Assembly: GCF_019303495.1 (NCBI RefSeq)
Contig: NZ_JAEVFI010000001.1
Coordinates: 310,001-374,000, forward strand
Source: Streptomyces sp. JJ66
GTDB taxonomy: Bacteria; Actinomycetota; Actinomycetes; Streptomycetales; Streptomycetaceae
Length of the DNA: 64,000 nt
Reading direction: 5' to 3'
The translations under genes were made by a program, and so were the position numbers. Positions 25,748-34,840 of this stretch are shown here, one piece after another (the stretch's first letter is position 1; each line of letters starts with the position of its first letter). The notes under the pieces are model-generated. The model saw nothing but the letters and a program-made list of their open reading frames with translations, made no database searches and was not told the DNA's origin.

Positions 25748-26199
25748 CCGAACTGTGGAACACCGATAGCCCCAAGGTAGTTACGCTACCCTCCGGGCGG
25801 ATGATTCGCGGACGCGGGCTCAGATCCGATCTACCGGAGGGGCAGACCCCTACGTTTGCCGTGCATTTGACGGATCACGAACCGCCCAAGCCGCCGTGGG
25901 AGTCCCTGTGGATTCCCTGGCGGGATTTCTGGCTTCCCGCCGACCCTGTGGACGCGATGCGCAAACTTCGCATCGCCTACGACCGCGCCGCGGGCGAACG
26001 CGTGGAGATCTGCTGCGGGGGCGGCATCGGTCGGACCGGCACAGGACTCTCCGCGATCTGCGTCTTCGAGGGCATGAATCCCAAGGAGGCGGTCAAATGG
26101 GTGAGGCAGAACTACCATTCCCGTGCGGTCGAAGTACCGTGGCAACGGCGTTTCATCCGCCAGGTCTACGCTGCCGACGCGTCCGGCTCGGGGCGGTGA
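25744..26199 (+). CDS. protein-tyrosine-phosphatase-like protein
   Basis: A 151-residue protein of the dual-specificity phosphatase fold from ATG 25744 (ATGA overlap). The catalytic loop is CCGGGIGRTGTG: nucleophile Cys91 and Arg97 in CX5R, with Cys90 replacing the usual His before the nucleophile. A conserved Asp general acid is likely in the loop around DFWLPADPVD. Members act on phosphotyrosine or on small phosphates. As the last gene of the run it may remove a phosphate put on by the dikinase-like enzyme. No terminator is evident after it. Confidence 0.75.
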   Translation: MTELWNTDSPKVVTLPSGRMIRGRGLRSDLPEGQTPTFAVHLTDHEPPKPPWESLWIPWRDFWLPADPVDAMRKLRIAYDRAAGERVEICCGGGIGRTGTGLSAICVFEGMNPKEAVKWVRQNYHSRAVEVPWQRRFIRQVYAADASGSGR

Positions 26200-26640
26200 T
26201 CCCTTCTCGATAACGCTTCGTGACGGTCTGCGCTCTTCGTTCAGGTGGTACGTCCGAGTGCAGTTGGAGCAGGACGAGGGCGGCGCGGGCGAACCCGGTG
26301 ATGTCACTGGCCCGAGTTCGACGAACTTCGGAGCCTCTGGAGCAACGACATGCCCGCTGGCCTGTGGCTTCACCTTCTCGGCTGCCGCAGGTCGTTGCTC
26401 TAGGCGCTCGCGTTTCCGCAGGTGGCGGAGGATCTCCGGTGCGGTCTCCGAGGACCTAGCCGAGGGCCGTCTCGAAGCCGCTGCGTGATCGACGATAGAG
26501 CGTCGAGCACGGAACTCGCCCTGAGGCTGCCAACTTCCCCCGCTTCAGGGAAGTTTGCCTCCATCTTCCTACGGCCCATTGTTGGCCGTCCGCCTTCGAC
26601 GTCGCGGGGATTCTCTATCCTGCGGCCGCCTCGCGGTGGA
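26200..26640. other. intergenic stretch with no supported gene
   Basis: About 440 bases following the phosphatase. Six frames give only short, compositionally random peptides. A minus-strand stretch around 26230-26330 (ALVLLQLHSDVPPE) looks vaguely protein-like but I cannot assign it. Probably eroded sequence at the junction of the cluster and the debris region. Confidence 0.5.
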
Positions 26641-26649
26641 TGACCATCC

Positions 26650-26862
26650 GCTTGTTGGCCCATCGGCGTCGGATGTACCGGCGCCTGACACCTCTGTGGA
26701 CGGCTCTGCACGAGGCTTCCCCGGAGGACTCCCTCCACCGCACGCCGGCAGGAGGCTGGCGCGACGCGCTGCGCGTCCGTGGGACTCACCGCCGGTACTA
26801 CCAGCTAGCCATCGAGTGCCGGGACGGTCTCGTACGGCTCAGCCCCTATCTCGCAGAGATGG
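26650..26862 (+). pseudogene. C-terminal fragment of a DUF6545 (MAB_1171c-like) protein
   Basis: About 70 residues match the C-terminal cytoplasmic helix region of these actinobacterial membrane proteins: [18 protein letters not shown], then [20 protein letters not shown], as in the family pattern YRRL-PLW-AL-EA-P and RR-IEIRDG-L-LRPY. The membrane part is missing and the frame runs directly into helicase debris. It is a fragment, not a functional gene. Confidence 0.5.
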
Positions 26863-26904
26863 AGGCTCCCATGGAACCCTCGGCCCCACTCCCACCAGGG
26901 CGTC

Positions 26905-29900
26905 GGCTTTCGACCCGAACGTCCTCACCTGCATGCCCACCCTTGAACTCGGCATCGACATCGGCGACTTGTCTGCGGTGCTTCTTGCCTCCATGCCGCC
27001 CGCACCTGCCAACTATGCGCAGCGGATCGGCCGGGCGGGCCGCAGCACCGGCAACTCGCTCACCGTCACCTTTGTACCGCGGGGCGCCCGTAGCCACTAC
27101 TACCTGCACGTTCCGGAGCAGATGCTGGCGGGCCGGATCATCCCGCCGGACTGTTACCTGGACGCCTCGGAGATTCTGCGCCGCCAGTACCTGGCCTTCC
27201 TTTTCGACCGCGCCGCGGACCGCAGCCTGTGGGACGGCACGTCGATCCCCGAACGCCCCATGCCGCCGCGCATCGGTGAGCTCTTCGGACATGGCCTGGC
27301 CGAGGACGGTTGGTTCCGGCGCTTCCTCGACGTCGCGGGCACCCGCCATGCCCAGCTGTCCGCCGCGTTCATCGCTCTGTTCCTCGCGATGACCCCGGCC
27401 GTGGCCCAGGGTGTCCAGCACTTCGCCGCCCAGGGCCTGGAGGAAGCCGTCGGAGCCGCGGCCAGCGCGTGGAACAAGCGAGTGGCTGCCCTGCGCTCGA
27501 GGATGCGGCAGATCGGCCGGGCCTTCGACGCGTTGTCGACCGCTTCCGGTGATCCTGAACGCGACAAGCAGCGGCGCCAGCTCTTCGCGGAGCAGCGGAC
27601 CGTACGCAAGCGCCGGGACGCTCGTCTCGGAGAACTCGATCAACGCCCTGGTGCGGCTGGGCCTGCTGCCCAACTACACCCTCCACGACGACGCGACCGT
27701 CCTGGACGCCACCTTGTGGTGGAAGGACAGCGACGGGGAGTTCGACGAGAGCTCGACCGACTACGGCCGGGGCTCCCGGCTCGCGCTTACCGAACTTGCC
27801 CCCGGCAACATCTTCCACAGCGACGAGGGCTGAGGGCGTGGCGCCGCTCCAGCAGCGGCCTGCCCTTCGGCGTCGAGTTCGCCCGCGTGGCGACGATCCG
27901 CACGATCAACCTCGGCCCCTCAGCCGCACCTGGGTCGGCCCACGCGATCCGCGGAGAAGACGTCCAGGTCTCCGGCTTCGAGACGTGCCTGGAATGCGGA
28001 GGTGTGCGCGGCACCCACCCGCAGGCATGGGACCCCTCGGCCCAGCGGATCGGCACCCGGCATGCGTACTGGTGCTCACACCGCGACGACGGCGTCGCCC
28101 ACGAGCCGACGGAGAAGCTGCTGCTCGCCCACGAGCTCACCACCCAGGCGCTGCGCATCCTGCTGCCCGTCTCCACGATGGACCTCGCCGACCGCCTCAT
28201 CTCCTTTTAGGCGGCCCTGCTCCTGGGCATCACCAAGCACTTCGGCGGCGCTCCCGACCACATCCGTGTGGTCACCGACAGCATGCCCGGCGACAGTCAG
28301 GAACTGCGACGACGGTTCCTCGTCCTGCACGATTCGATGCCCGGCGGCACCGGCTACCTGGAGCACCTGGCGGACGCCGCGGTGCTGCACCGCGTCCTGA
28401 CCCTCGCGCAGACAGCGCTACGGGACTGCCCCTGCCAGAAGAGGAGCAGCGCACGCCCTGCCACCGCTGTCTTCTCCCCTTCGTATCCAGCAGCGAACAT
28501 CCGCACGTCTCGCTGCGCATCGCGAAGGAACTCCTGGACGAGATTCTCAAGGACTGGGCGGTCGAAGCGGTCGACACTCTCTCTGGCGTACGCATCGACC
28601 AGCTCGTCGACAGCGAGCTGGAGGACCGGTTCGTCCGCACCCTCATCACCTGGGGCCGCAGAGACGAGGAGGACGGATCGGTCGCCGCCAAGGCCGGCCA
28701 GGGCGGAGTGGAGCACGAACTCCGTTTCACCCGCGGTGATGCGGCCACGCGCTGGCGCATGCGGGACCACGTACGGTTGAACACCTCCGTGCCCAGCGAA
28801 CCCGACTTCCTCCTGGAGCGGACCGACGGCCCAGCGGAACGGGTCGCGGTCTTCCTCGACGGCTTCGCCTTCCACGCGAGTGAGAAGGTCAACCGCATCG
28901 CCGACGACGCTGCCAAGCGAGCGGCCCTCTGGGCGGACGGCCTGTTGGTGTGGCAGCTGACCTGGGACGACGTCATGACGTGGACAGCGGGTGTCGGCAA
29001 CGCGGCGGAAGGGCAGCAGGTTCGTGCCCATGCCAGGCCACTTCACACAGATGCCGCACTCCAGCTCGCCCGCCAGATCCACCTAAGCCTGATCGGCCAG
29101 ACCCGCCCCAACGACACCCTGACCCGGTGCTGCGCAACCCGGTCGAGACCCTGCTGGAGTTCCTCGCCGACCCCGATCGGGCCAAGTGGGCTCGACGGGC
29201 AGCCGGCCTGCTGGACGGCTTCGGAGCAGCGGCGCGCCCCAGCCGGTGGACCGCGAAGAGACCGGACGAGTGCTTCCCGACGTACTGCGGGGCGCGAGCC
29301 TGTCGGCCTCGGCCTCGGCCGCAGAGGCCGTCGCGTTCGACGCCCGCACCACAGGCCAGACGCGGATCATCGGCCTCCTGGACCGTCGGCCTGAGCCGCG
29401 CAGCAAGCAACCGGACATGCGGGCATGGTCCGCACTGGCCGTGCTCGACGACCGGCCGGAAGCCATCACAGGCAACGGGCGCAAGGACCGCTGGGTGGAC
29501 TGGCTGAGCTGGTCGAACCTGCTGCAGTTCCTGCAGCCCGCCGCTGGCGACGAGCTCCCCCGCTCCTTCCACCAGGTCGCAGTGTCCACCAGCGACCAGG
29601 TCGATCCGCATACCGTGGCTCTGCTGACCAGTGCGCTGCCCACAGAGGCAGGGGCCCCGCAGCCGCTGCCCCAGGCATGGACCGAAGCGATCGAATGGGC
29701 CTCGTCCCAGGTCGAGGATGTCCTTCTCGCTCTCGTCAAGGAAGCCCGCCATGGACGCATCGACGTGCCGGAAGTCGGCTTCGAGTACGGAGACCAGGCG
29801 ATGCAGGCCGAACTCGCTTGGCCAGACGAGAAGGTCGCTATCTTCATCGACCTGGACCAGCAGCGAGACGCCATCTTCGCGCGCGACGGATGGTACGTCG

Positions 29901-29974
29901 CGAGAGCCGGCGCCGTGAATGAAACTGAGCTCATCGAGAAGTTGGAGGGGAACCGATGTCCGGCGCCAAGGTGA
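26905..29974 (+). pseudogene. DEAD/DEAH-type helicase with DUF1998/MZB domain, multiply disrupted
   Basis: Only the C-terminal two thirds remains. It opens at helicase motifs V ([15 protein letters not shown]) and VI ([14 protein letters not shown]); motifs I to IV are gone. Frame changes occur near 27620 and 27840. An in-frame TAG lies at 28208, where sense is expected between ISF and AALLLGITKHFGG. Another shift lies near 28430, just before the MZB cysteines TPCHRCLLPF, and further ones near 29130 and 29300. Cysteine pairs FETCLECGG and the nuclease-like tail EPDFLLER...VAVFLDGFAFH are visible. Intact relatives are about 1,800-2,000 residues long. Their genes usually precede a UvrD-like helicase, as here. 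Confidence 0.75.
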
Positions 29975-30740
29975 TCATGGCGGACGTCTTCGGGAAGTCC
30001 TATGACGCGCTGGACGGCTCCGTCCAGCCGCAGGTGCTGCAGTTCGTCATGAAGATGCAGCGCGACCCGGACTCCAACGGCCTCAACCTGAGCCGCCGAA
30101 AGGCGCCAAGGACAGGAGGGTCCGCACCACACGCGTCACCGACAACTACCGGGCCGTGCTCATGCATTACGCCGACCGCATCTACTACCTGGTCGCTGTG
30201 CTGCCTCACGAGGACGCCTACGACTTCGCCGCGAACATCCTCTTCGACATCAACAAGGTCACCGGCGGCATCGAACTGATCAACCTCGGCAGCCTCTATG
30301 GCACGCTCAGCGGACAGCCGAAGGCCGCCGACATCGCGCCCGATACCCCGTCGCTGTTCGCCGGCGTCTCCGACGCTGATTTCGAACGACTGGGCGTCCA
30401 CACCTCTATCGTTCCGGCGCTCCGCGAGATCCGCAGCGAGGACGCGGTCCTCGGCATCGTCGAGACCCTGCCCAAGCTGGCTCGCGACGTGATCCTGTGC
30501 CTCGCCGACGGCATGCCCGTCGAAGAGGTCTGGGAGCAGGTCAGCTCGCTCGCGGCCACCGCCGAGGAAGTCGACACCCAGGACTACGAGGCCGCGATCG
30601 AACGCCCCGCCACCAAGGAAGCCTTCGTGGTCACCGGCGACTTCGCCGAGTTCGGGCGGATCCTCACCGAGCCCCTGTCCGCCTGGCGGATCTTCCTGCA
30701 CCCAGCACAGCGGGCGCTGGCTGAGCGCAAGACCCCCTAG
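29956..30740 (+). pseudogene. UvrD/Rep-like helicase, N-terminal remnant
   Basis: Starts at ATG 29956, overlapping the end of the previous relic. The first 50 residues (VIMADVFGKSYDALDGSVQP, FVMKMQRDPDSNGLNL) shift frame near 30105 and continue as TDNYRAVLMHYADRIYYLV with a RelE/toxin-like beta fold. The rest continues to LHPAQRALAERKTP and a stop. In intact proteins this point is followed at once by the Walker A loop of a superfamily I helicase, so the entire motor is missing. It ends 75 bases before the GCGTCA array. Confidence 0.65.
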
Positions 30741-30814
30741 CACCTTGCCGCACCCGTACAGTCAGGAGGCCGCCCGACCAGCGGCGCAATGGACCTGATG
30801 GCCGATCAGAGCAA

Positions 30815-30862
30815 GCGTCAAATGAGCGTCAACATGCCTCGCAGAGCGTCATTCCAGCGTCA
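30815..30862 (+). repeat. GCGTCA array (possible recombinase arm sites, right)
   Basis: GCGTCA occurs at 30815, 30826, 30846 and 30857: spacings 11, 20 and 11 bases. The first two copies sit in the same context as the left array (GCGTCAAAyGAGCGTCA). They lie 51 bases inside the right att-like repeat and in the same orientation as the left array. Confidence 0.5.
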
Positions 30863-30912
30863 AGATATCGCCCGTAACACCCATAGTGCACATAACGCAC
30901 ATCACTCAAACT

Positions 30913-30981
30913 CGCAGTTCAGGAGCCCTTCGCGGCCGGTTCGAGGATGGCGACGCACTCCAGGTGGTGGGTCATCGGGAA
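30913..30981 (-). repeat. right copy of the methyltransferase 3' end (attR-like)
   Basis: Forms the last 21 codons and stop of the methyltransferase gene plus six bases beyond. Identical to the left copy over 30913-30942, four mismatches over the next 39 bases. The substitutions leave the peptide nearly unchanged (Leu versus Val at one place), as expected if one copy came in on an element from another strain. Confidence 0.75.
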
Positions 30982-32307
30982 CAGGTCGAAGGCGCGGAGG
31001 AAGCGGGGGTGGTAGGCGGAGGCGGCGAAGTAGGCGAGGTCGCGGGCGAGGGCGGCGGGGTCGCAGGCCACGTAGGCGATGCGGCGGGGGCCCATGGAGG
31101 CGAGGAGTTCGACGGTGGCGCGGCCGGCGCCGGAGCGGGGCGGGTCGAGGACGACGATGTCGGCCTCGGTGATGCCGGTGCGCGGCAGCACGCGTTCGAC
31201 GCGGCCCTGTTCGACGCGGACGCGGGGGAAGTCGGCGAGGTTGTGGCGGGCGTCCTCCACCGCGCGCTTGCTGGACTCGATGCCGAGCACGGCGCCGCGT
31301 TCGCCGACCCGGTCGGCCAGGGCGCCGGCGAACAGGCCGACGCCGCAGTAGAGGTCGAGCGCGGTTTCGCCCTTGCGGGGAGTCAGGCCGCGCATGACGG
31401 CATCGACGAGAAGGTCGGCCGCGGCGGCGTGGACCTGCCAGAAGCCGCCCGCTCCGACGCGCCAGGTGCGGCCGTCGGCACGTTCGCGGACGAACGGGCG
31501 GCCGTGGACGCGGTGCACGGTGCGGGACTCGCCGCCCCGGCCGCGCTGCTCCTCGGCGCGCAGCACGGAAACCGGGCGGTCCAGCTCCACCAGCGGCAGG
31601 CGGCCGCCGGACGTGGGGGTGACGATGACCTGGCGGTCGGTGGAGCCGGAGGCGGCGATGGCGTCGATGGAGGCGGTCTGCGGCCAGGTGCGGCGTTCGA
31701 TGCCCAGCTCGCTGACGCCCTCGGAGGCGATGAGGCAGTGGCCGACGGGCTCGACCTCGTGCGAGCGGTGCCGGCGGAAACCGGCGCGCCCCTCGGCGTC
31801 GATGGCGTACTGGACGCGGGTGCGCCAGGCGGGGACCTCGCCCGCGGGCACCTTGTCGCCGGGGACGGGCTCGACGGTGCCGTCCCACGAGACGTCCTCG
31901 GGCGTCAGCCCGGCCAGGCGGGCGAGCTGTTCGGTCAGCACGTCGGCCTTCAGGCGGCGCTGGGCACCGGGCTTGGCGTGCTGCCAGTCGCAGCCGCCGC
32001 AGCGGCCCGGGCCGGAGAAGGGGCAGGGGGCCTCGATGCGGTCCTTGGACGGGTCGAGGATGGTGACGGCGTCGGCGCGCAGGAAACGGGCGCCGACGTC
32101 GCCCTCGGTGACGCGGGCGATGACGCGCTCGCCGGGGAGGGTGTGCCGCACGAACAGCACCTGGCCCGCCTCGGACCGGGCGACGCAGTGGCCCCCGTGG
32201 GCGACCGGCCCGACCGTCACCTCGAACTCCTGCCCGACGGCGGACTCGGCGGAGGTGGCGGGCTCGGGCGAAGCGGGGTTCGTCCCCTGGGATGCTGCGG
32301 TGGACAT
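30919..32307 (-). CDS. class I SAM-dependent RNA (uracil-5) methyltransferase, TrmA/RlmD family
   Basis: A 462-residue enzyme that methylates a uridine in rRNA or tRNA. An N-terminal TRAM domain (residues about 25-85) binds RNA. Cys95, Cys103 and Cys106 (APCPFSGPGRCGGCDW), with a further Cys, form the [4Fe-4S] site. LDLYCGVGLFAGALADRVG is the SAM-binding motif, VLDPPRSGAG follows, and Cys415 in YVACDPAALARD is the nucleophile. The last 21 codons are the recombination target of the island, yet the reading frame is intact. ATG start at 32307. Confidence 0.9.
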   Translation of the reverse strand: MSTAASQGTNPASPEPATSAESAVGQEFEVTVGPVAHGGHCVARSEAGQVLFVRHTLPGERVIARVTEGDVGARFLRADAVTILDPSKDRIEAPCPFSGPGRCGGCDWQHAKPGAQRRLKADVLTEQLARLAGLTPEDVSWDGTVEPVPGDKVPAGEVPAWRTRVQYAIDAEGRAGFRRHRSHEVEPVGHCLIASEGVSELGIERRTWPQTASIDAIAASGSTDRQVIVTPTSGGRLPLVELDRPVSVLRAEEQRGRGGESRTVHRVHGRPFVRERADGRTWRVGAGGFWQVHAAAADLLVDAVMRGLTPRKGETALDLYCGVGLFAGALADRVGERGAVLGIESSKRAVEDARHNLADFPRVRVEQGRVERVLPRTGITEADIVVLDPPRSGAGRATVELLASMGPRRIAYVACDPAALARDLAYFAASAYHPRFLRAFDLFPMTHHLECVAILEPAAKGS

Positions 32308-32472
32308 GGCGTAGAGCTCCAGGGAAACGGGGTGCGGGAGGGGCAGCCGTCCAGTCTAGTGGCGCGCCGGGTGCCGCCACACCTCGGTGGCGGAGCCGCA
32401 GGTGTCGGCGGGTAGCGTTACGGTGTTCATCCAGGTGATCGCAGCAGGGGAAAGGTGTGAGGTAGCGGCCTC

Positions 32473-33150
32473 ATGCACATCGTCATCATGGGGTGCGGCC
32501 GGGTGGGCGCCGCACTCTCGAAGACCCTGGAGGACCAGGGCCACACCGTCGCCGTGATCGACCGCGACCCGACGGCGTTCCGCCGCCTGGGCTCCGGCTT
32601 CGGCGGACGGCGGGTGACCGGCTTCGGCTTCGACCAGGACACCCTGCGCGAGGCCGGGATCGAGGAGGCGGGCGCCTTCGCCGCCGTCAGCAGCGGTGAC
32701 AACTCCAACATCATCGCCGCCCGCGTGGCCCGCGAGATGTTCGGCGTGCAGAACGTCGCCGCCCGCATCTACGACCCGCGCCGCGCCGAGGTCTACCAGC
32801 GCCTGGGCATCCCGACGGTCGCCACCGTGCGGTGGACGGCCGACCAGATGCTCCGCCGCCTGCTGCCCGCCGGTGCCGAGCCGCTGTGGCTGGATCCGAC
32901 CGGCGGCGTCCAGCTCGCCGAGGTGCACGTCTCGCCCGAGTGGTTCGGGCTGCCGGCCGCGCGGCTGGAGGCCGAGTCCGGGGTGCGCATCGCCTTCATC
33001 ACCCGGCTGGGCGAGGCCATGCTGCCCGATGCGCACGCGGTACTGCAGGAGGGCGACCTGGTGCACGTGATGATGCGCAGTGACCAGGTCGGTGAGGTGG
33101 AGGCCGTCTTCGACCGCGGCCCGGGCGACGCAGGGGAGCAGCAGCGGTGA
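32473..33150 (+). CDS. TrkA-family potassium uptake regulatory protein (first of pair)
   Basis: A 225-residue cytosolic gating subunit. The N-terminal Rossmann fold has the GCGRVGAAL dinucleotide motif (residues 7-15), and DRDP at its second strand end binds the ribose. A TrkA_C domain follows from about residue 140 (LAEVHVSPEWFGLPAARL). It binds nucleotides and controls a Trk/Ktr-type K+ channel; no channel gene is in the window. Its stop overlaps the second trkA start (GTGA). Confidence 0.9.
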   Translation: MHIVIMGCGRVGAALSKTLEDQGHTVAVIDRDPTAFRRLGSGFGGRRVTGFGFDQDTLREAGIEEAGAFAAVSSGDNSNIIAARVAREMFGVQNVAARIYDPRRAEVYQRLGIPTVATVRWTADQMLRRLLPAGAEPLWLDPTGGVQLAEVHVSPEWFGLPAARLEAESGVRIAFITRLGEAMLPDAHAVLQEGDLVHVMMRSDQVGEVEAVFDRGPGDAGEQQR

Positions 33151-33833
33151 GAGTTGCCATTGCCGGAGCGGGTGCCGTCGGCCGGTCGATCGCCGGCGAG
33201 CTGCTGGAGAACGGGCACGAGGTGCTGCTCATCGACAAGGCGCCCACGGCCATCGCCGTCGAGCGGGTGCCGCTGGCGGAGTGGCTGCTGGCGGACGCGT
33301 GCGAGATCTCCGCGCTGGACGAGGCGGCCTTGCAGCGCTGCAACGTGGTGATCGCGGCGACGGGGGACGACAAGGTCAACCTCGTCGTCTCCCTGCTCAG
33401 CAAGACGGAGTACGGCGTGCCGCGCGTGGTGGCGCGGGTGAACAACCCCAAGAACGAGTGGCTGTTCAACGAGGCCTGGGGCGTGGACGTGGCCGTCTCG
33501 ACACCGCGGCTGATGTCGGCGCTGGTCGAGGAGGCCGTCAGTGTGGGCGACCTGGTGCGGCTGATGCGCTTCAGCCAGGGTGACGCGAACCTGGTGGAGC
33601 TGACGCTGGCCCCGGAGGCCGCGCTGGCCGGTACGCGGGTCGGTGACGTCGCCTGGCCGCAGGACACCACGCTCGTGACGATCATCCGTGGCACCCGCGT
33701 GCTCCCGCCGAGCCCACAGGACGCGCTGGAGGCCGGTGACGAGCTGCTGTTCGTCGCCTCCCCGGCCCGTGAGCGGGAGCTGGAGGACCTGTTGTCGGTC
33801 CACCGAGGCCCGGCGGACGACGACGCGCTCTGA
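33147..33833 (+). CDS. TrkA-family potassium uptake regulatory protein (second of pair)
   Basis: A 228-residue paralogue from GTG 33147. Motif GAGAVGRSIAGEL at residues 6-18, DKAPTA at the strand-2 end, then RVNNPKNEWLFNEAWGVDVAV and a C-terminal RCK_C domain (LTLAPEAALAGTRVGDVAWP). The tandem pair probably acts as a hetero-oligomer on one K+ transporter. A strong hairpin follows at once. Confidence 0.9.
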   Translation: MRVAIAGAGAVGRSIAGELLENGHEVLLIDKAPTAIAVERVPLAEWLLADACEISALDEAALQRCNVVIAATGDDKVNLVVSLLSKTEYGVPRVVARVNNPKNEWLFNEAWGVDVAVSTPRLMSALVEEAVSVGDLVRLMRFSQGDANLVELTLAPEAALAGTRVGDVAWPQDTTLVTIIRGTRVLPPSPQDALEAGDELLFVASPARERELEDLLSVHRGPADDDAL

Positions 33834-33836
33834 CGC

Positions 33837-33859
33837 GCGGCACGCGATCGGCGTGCCGC
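33837..33859 (+). terminator. hairpin after the trkA pair
   Basis: A perfect 9-base-pair stem, GCGGCACGC and GCGTGCCGC, with a five-base loop, starts 4 bases after the stop. It has no U-run, as is common in Streptomyces. Confidence 0.6.
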
Positions 33860-33958
33860 CCGGGCGCCCGGCGTGGGTGGCGCACCCCGGCCCTGCCCGC
33901 CCCGGCGGGCCGGGCATCGGGGGGGCTGACGCCCGGGGGACCCTCGCGGTCGGCGGGG

Positions 33959-34840
33959 TCAGCCCTCCCGTGGCGTATCGACGCGGACGGTCCCGGCGCC
34001 GTCCACCGGTCCGCCGTCCGCCGGGCGGGCGGCGAAGTCCTCCCGCCCGGCGCGCTCGCGCGCCTCCGCCTCGGCCTGCTCGCGCCGCTCCTCGGCCTCC
34101 ATCTCCGCGAAGACGTCGATGGGCGGCGGCGCCTTTACCAGGAAGATCCAGGTCAGGTAGACGCACAGCAGGAACGGCGGAATGCCCAGCGCCACGCGCA
34201 GCCAGCCGAGCTGGGTGGCGTCGCCCCACAAGTAGATGGGGAAAGTGATCGCCGACTTGGCCAGGAGGACGAAGCCCCACGCGTAGCTGGCCTTGGTGTA
34301 CGCCTTCTTGCGCCCCGGGTTCCGCGTCCGCCAGGAGAGGTTCTCCTTGAACAGCGGTCCCAGGATGACGCCGAGCAGCGGTACGCCCGCGAGGGAGCTG
34401 CCGATGTAGGCGATGGCCAGCACCAGCGTGTAGAGCATGCCGGGCAGGTAGAAGTTGCGGGCGTCCCCGGACATCATCGCGAAGACGGCGCCGAGGAGAA
34501 CGCCGAAGACGCCGCTGAACGCGTGCTTGACGGTGTCGCGGCCGAGCAGGCGCAGGACGGCCATGAGCGCGGAGAGCCCCAGCGCGGCGATCGCCGAGAC
34601 GTGGATGTCGCGGTTGACCGTGTAGCTGAGGACGAAGACCAGCCCGGGGACGGTCGTCTCGATCATGCCCCGGACGCCGCCGAACGCCTCCAGGAACGCC
34701 GCCTTGGTGACCTCCTGATCGGCGGGCCCCGGCTGCCCGGCCCCCGGCGACCGTTCAGCCGCGAGTGGCGAGAGCGGCGCCTTCGGCCCGTCCGGCTCCG
34801 GCTCCCCCGGCCCGGTGGCCGGCTTGTCGAGTGAGGTCAC
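33959..34840 (-). CDS. DUF3159 membrane protein
   Basis: A 293-residue protein with about 50 disordered residues first, then a membrane domain of six helices: FLEAFGGVRGMIETTVPGLVF starts it, HAFSGVFGVLLGAVFAMM and GLLYTLVLAIAYIG-like helices follow, and WGFVLLAKSAITFPIYLWGD. This is the DUF3159 pattern conserved in actinobacteria, related to intracellular-septation-A-like proteins; role unknown. The tail after residue 245 is charged. Overlaps the OB-fold gene by 4 bases, so the two are co-translated. Confidence 0.85.
   Translation of the reverse strand: MTSLDKPATGPGEPEPDGPKAPLSPLAAERSPGAGQPGPADQEVTKAAFLEAFGGVRGMIETTVPGLVFVLSYTVNRDIHVSAIAALGLSALMAVLRLLGRDTVKHAFSGVFGVLLGAVFAMMSGDARNFYLPGMLYTLVLAIAYIGSSLAGVPLLGVILGPLFKENLSWRTRNPGRKKAYTKASYAWGFVLLAKSAITFPIYLWGDATQLGWLRVALGIPPFLLCVYLTWIFLVKAPPPIDVFAEMEAEERREQAEAEARERAGREDFAARPADGGPVDGAGTVRVDTPREG

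Noticed and set aside
26230-26500. Minus-strand peptide resembling part of a transposase or replication protein
   Set aside because: Only about a dozen residues look protein-like, and no family motif or ribosome site accompanies them.
26905-30740. Calling the helicase pair a DISARM-, Dpd- or BREX-type defence system
   Set aside because: No methyltransferase, phospholipase-D or other partner gene is present, and both genes are wrecked. Only the helicase families can be supported.
12614-30981. Search for an integrase, transposase or relaxase gene in the island
   Set aside because: No tyrosine or serine recombinase motif, DDE transposase or relaxase was seen in any frame, so I do not name the element type.
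30913-30981. tRNA gene as the integration target
   Set aside because: No cloverleaf or conserved TTCGAATC-type arm is present. The repeat is the 3' end of a protein gene in frame.
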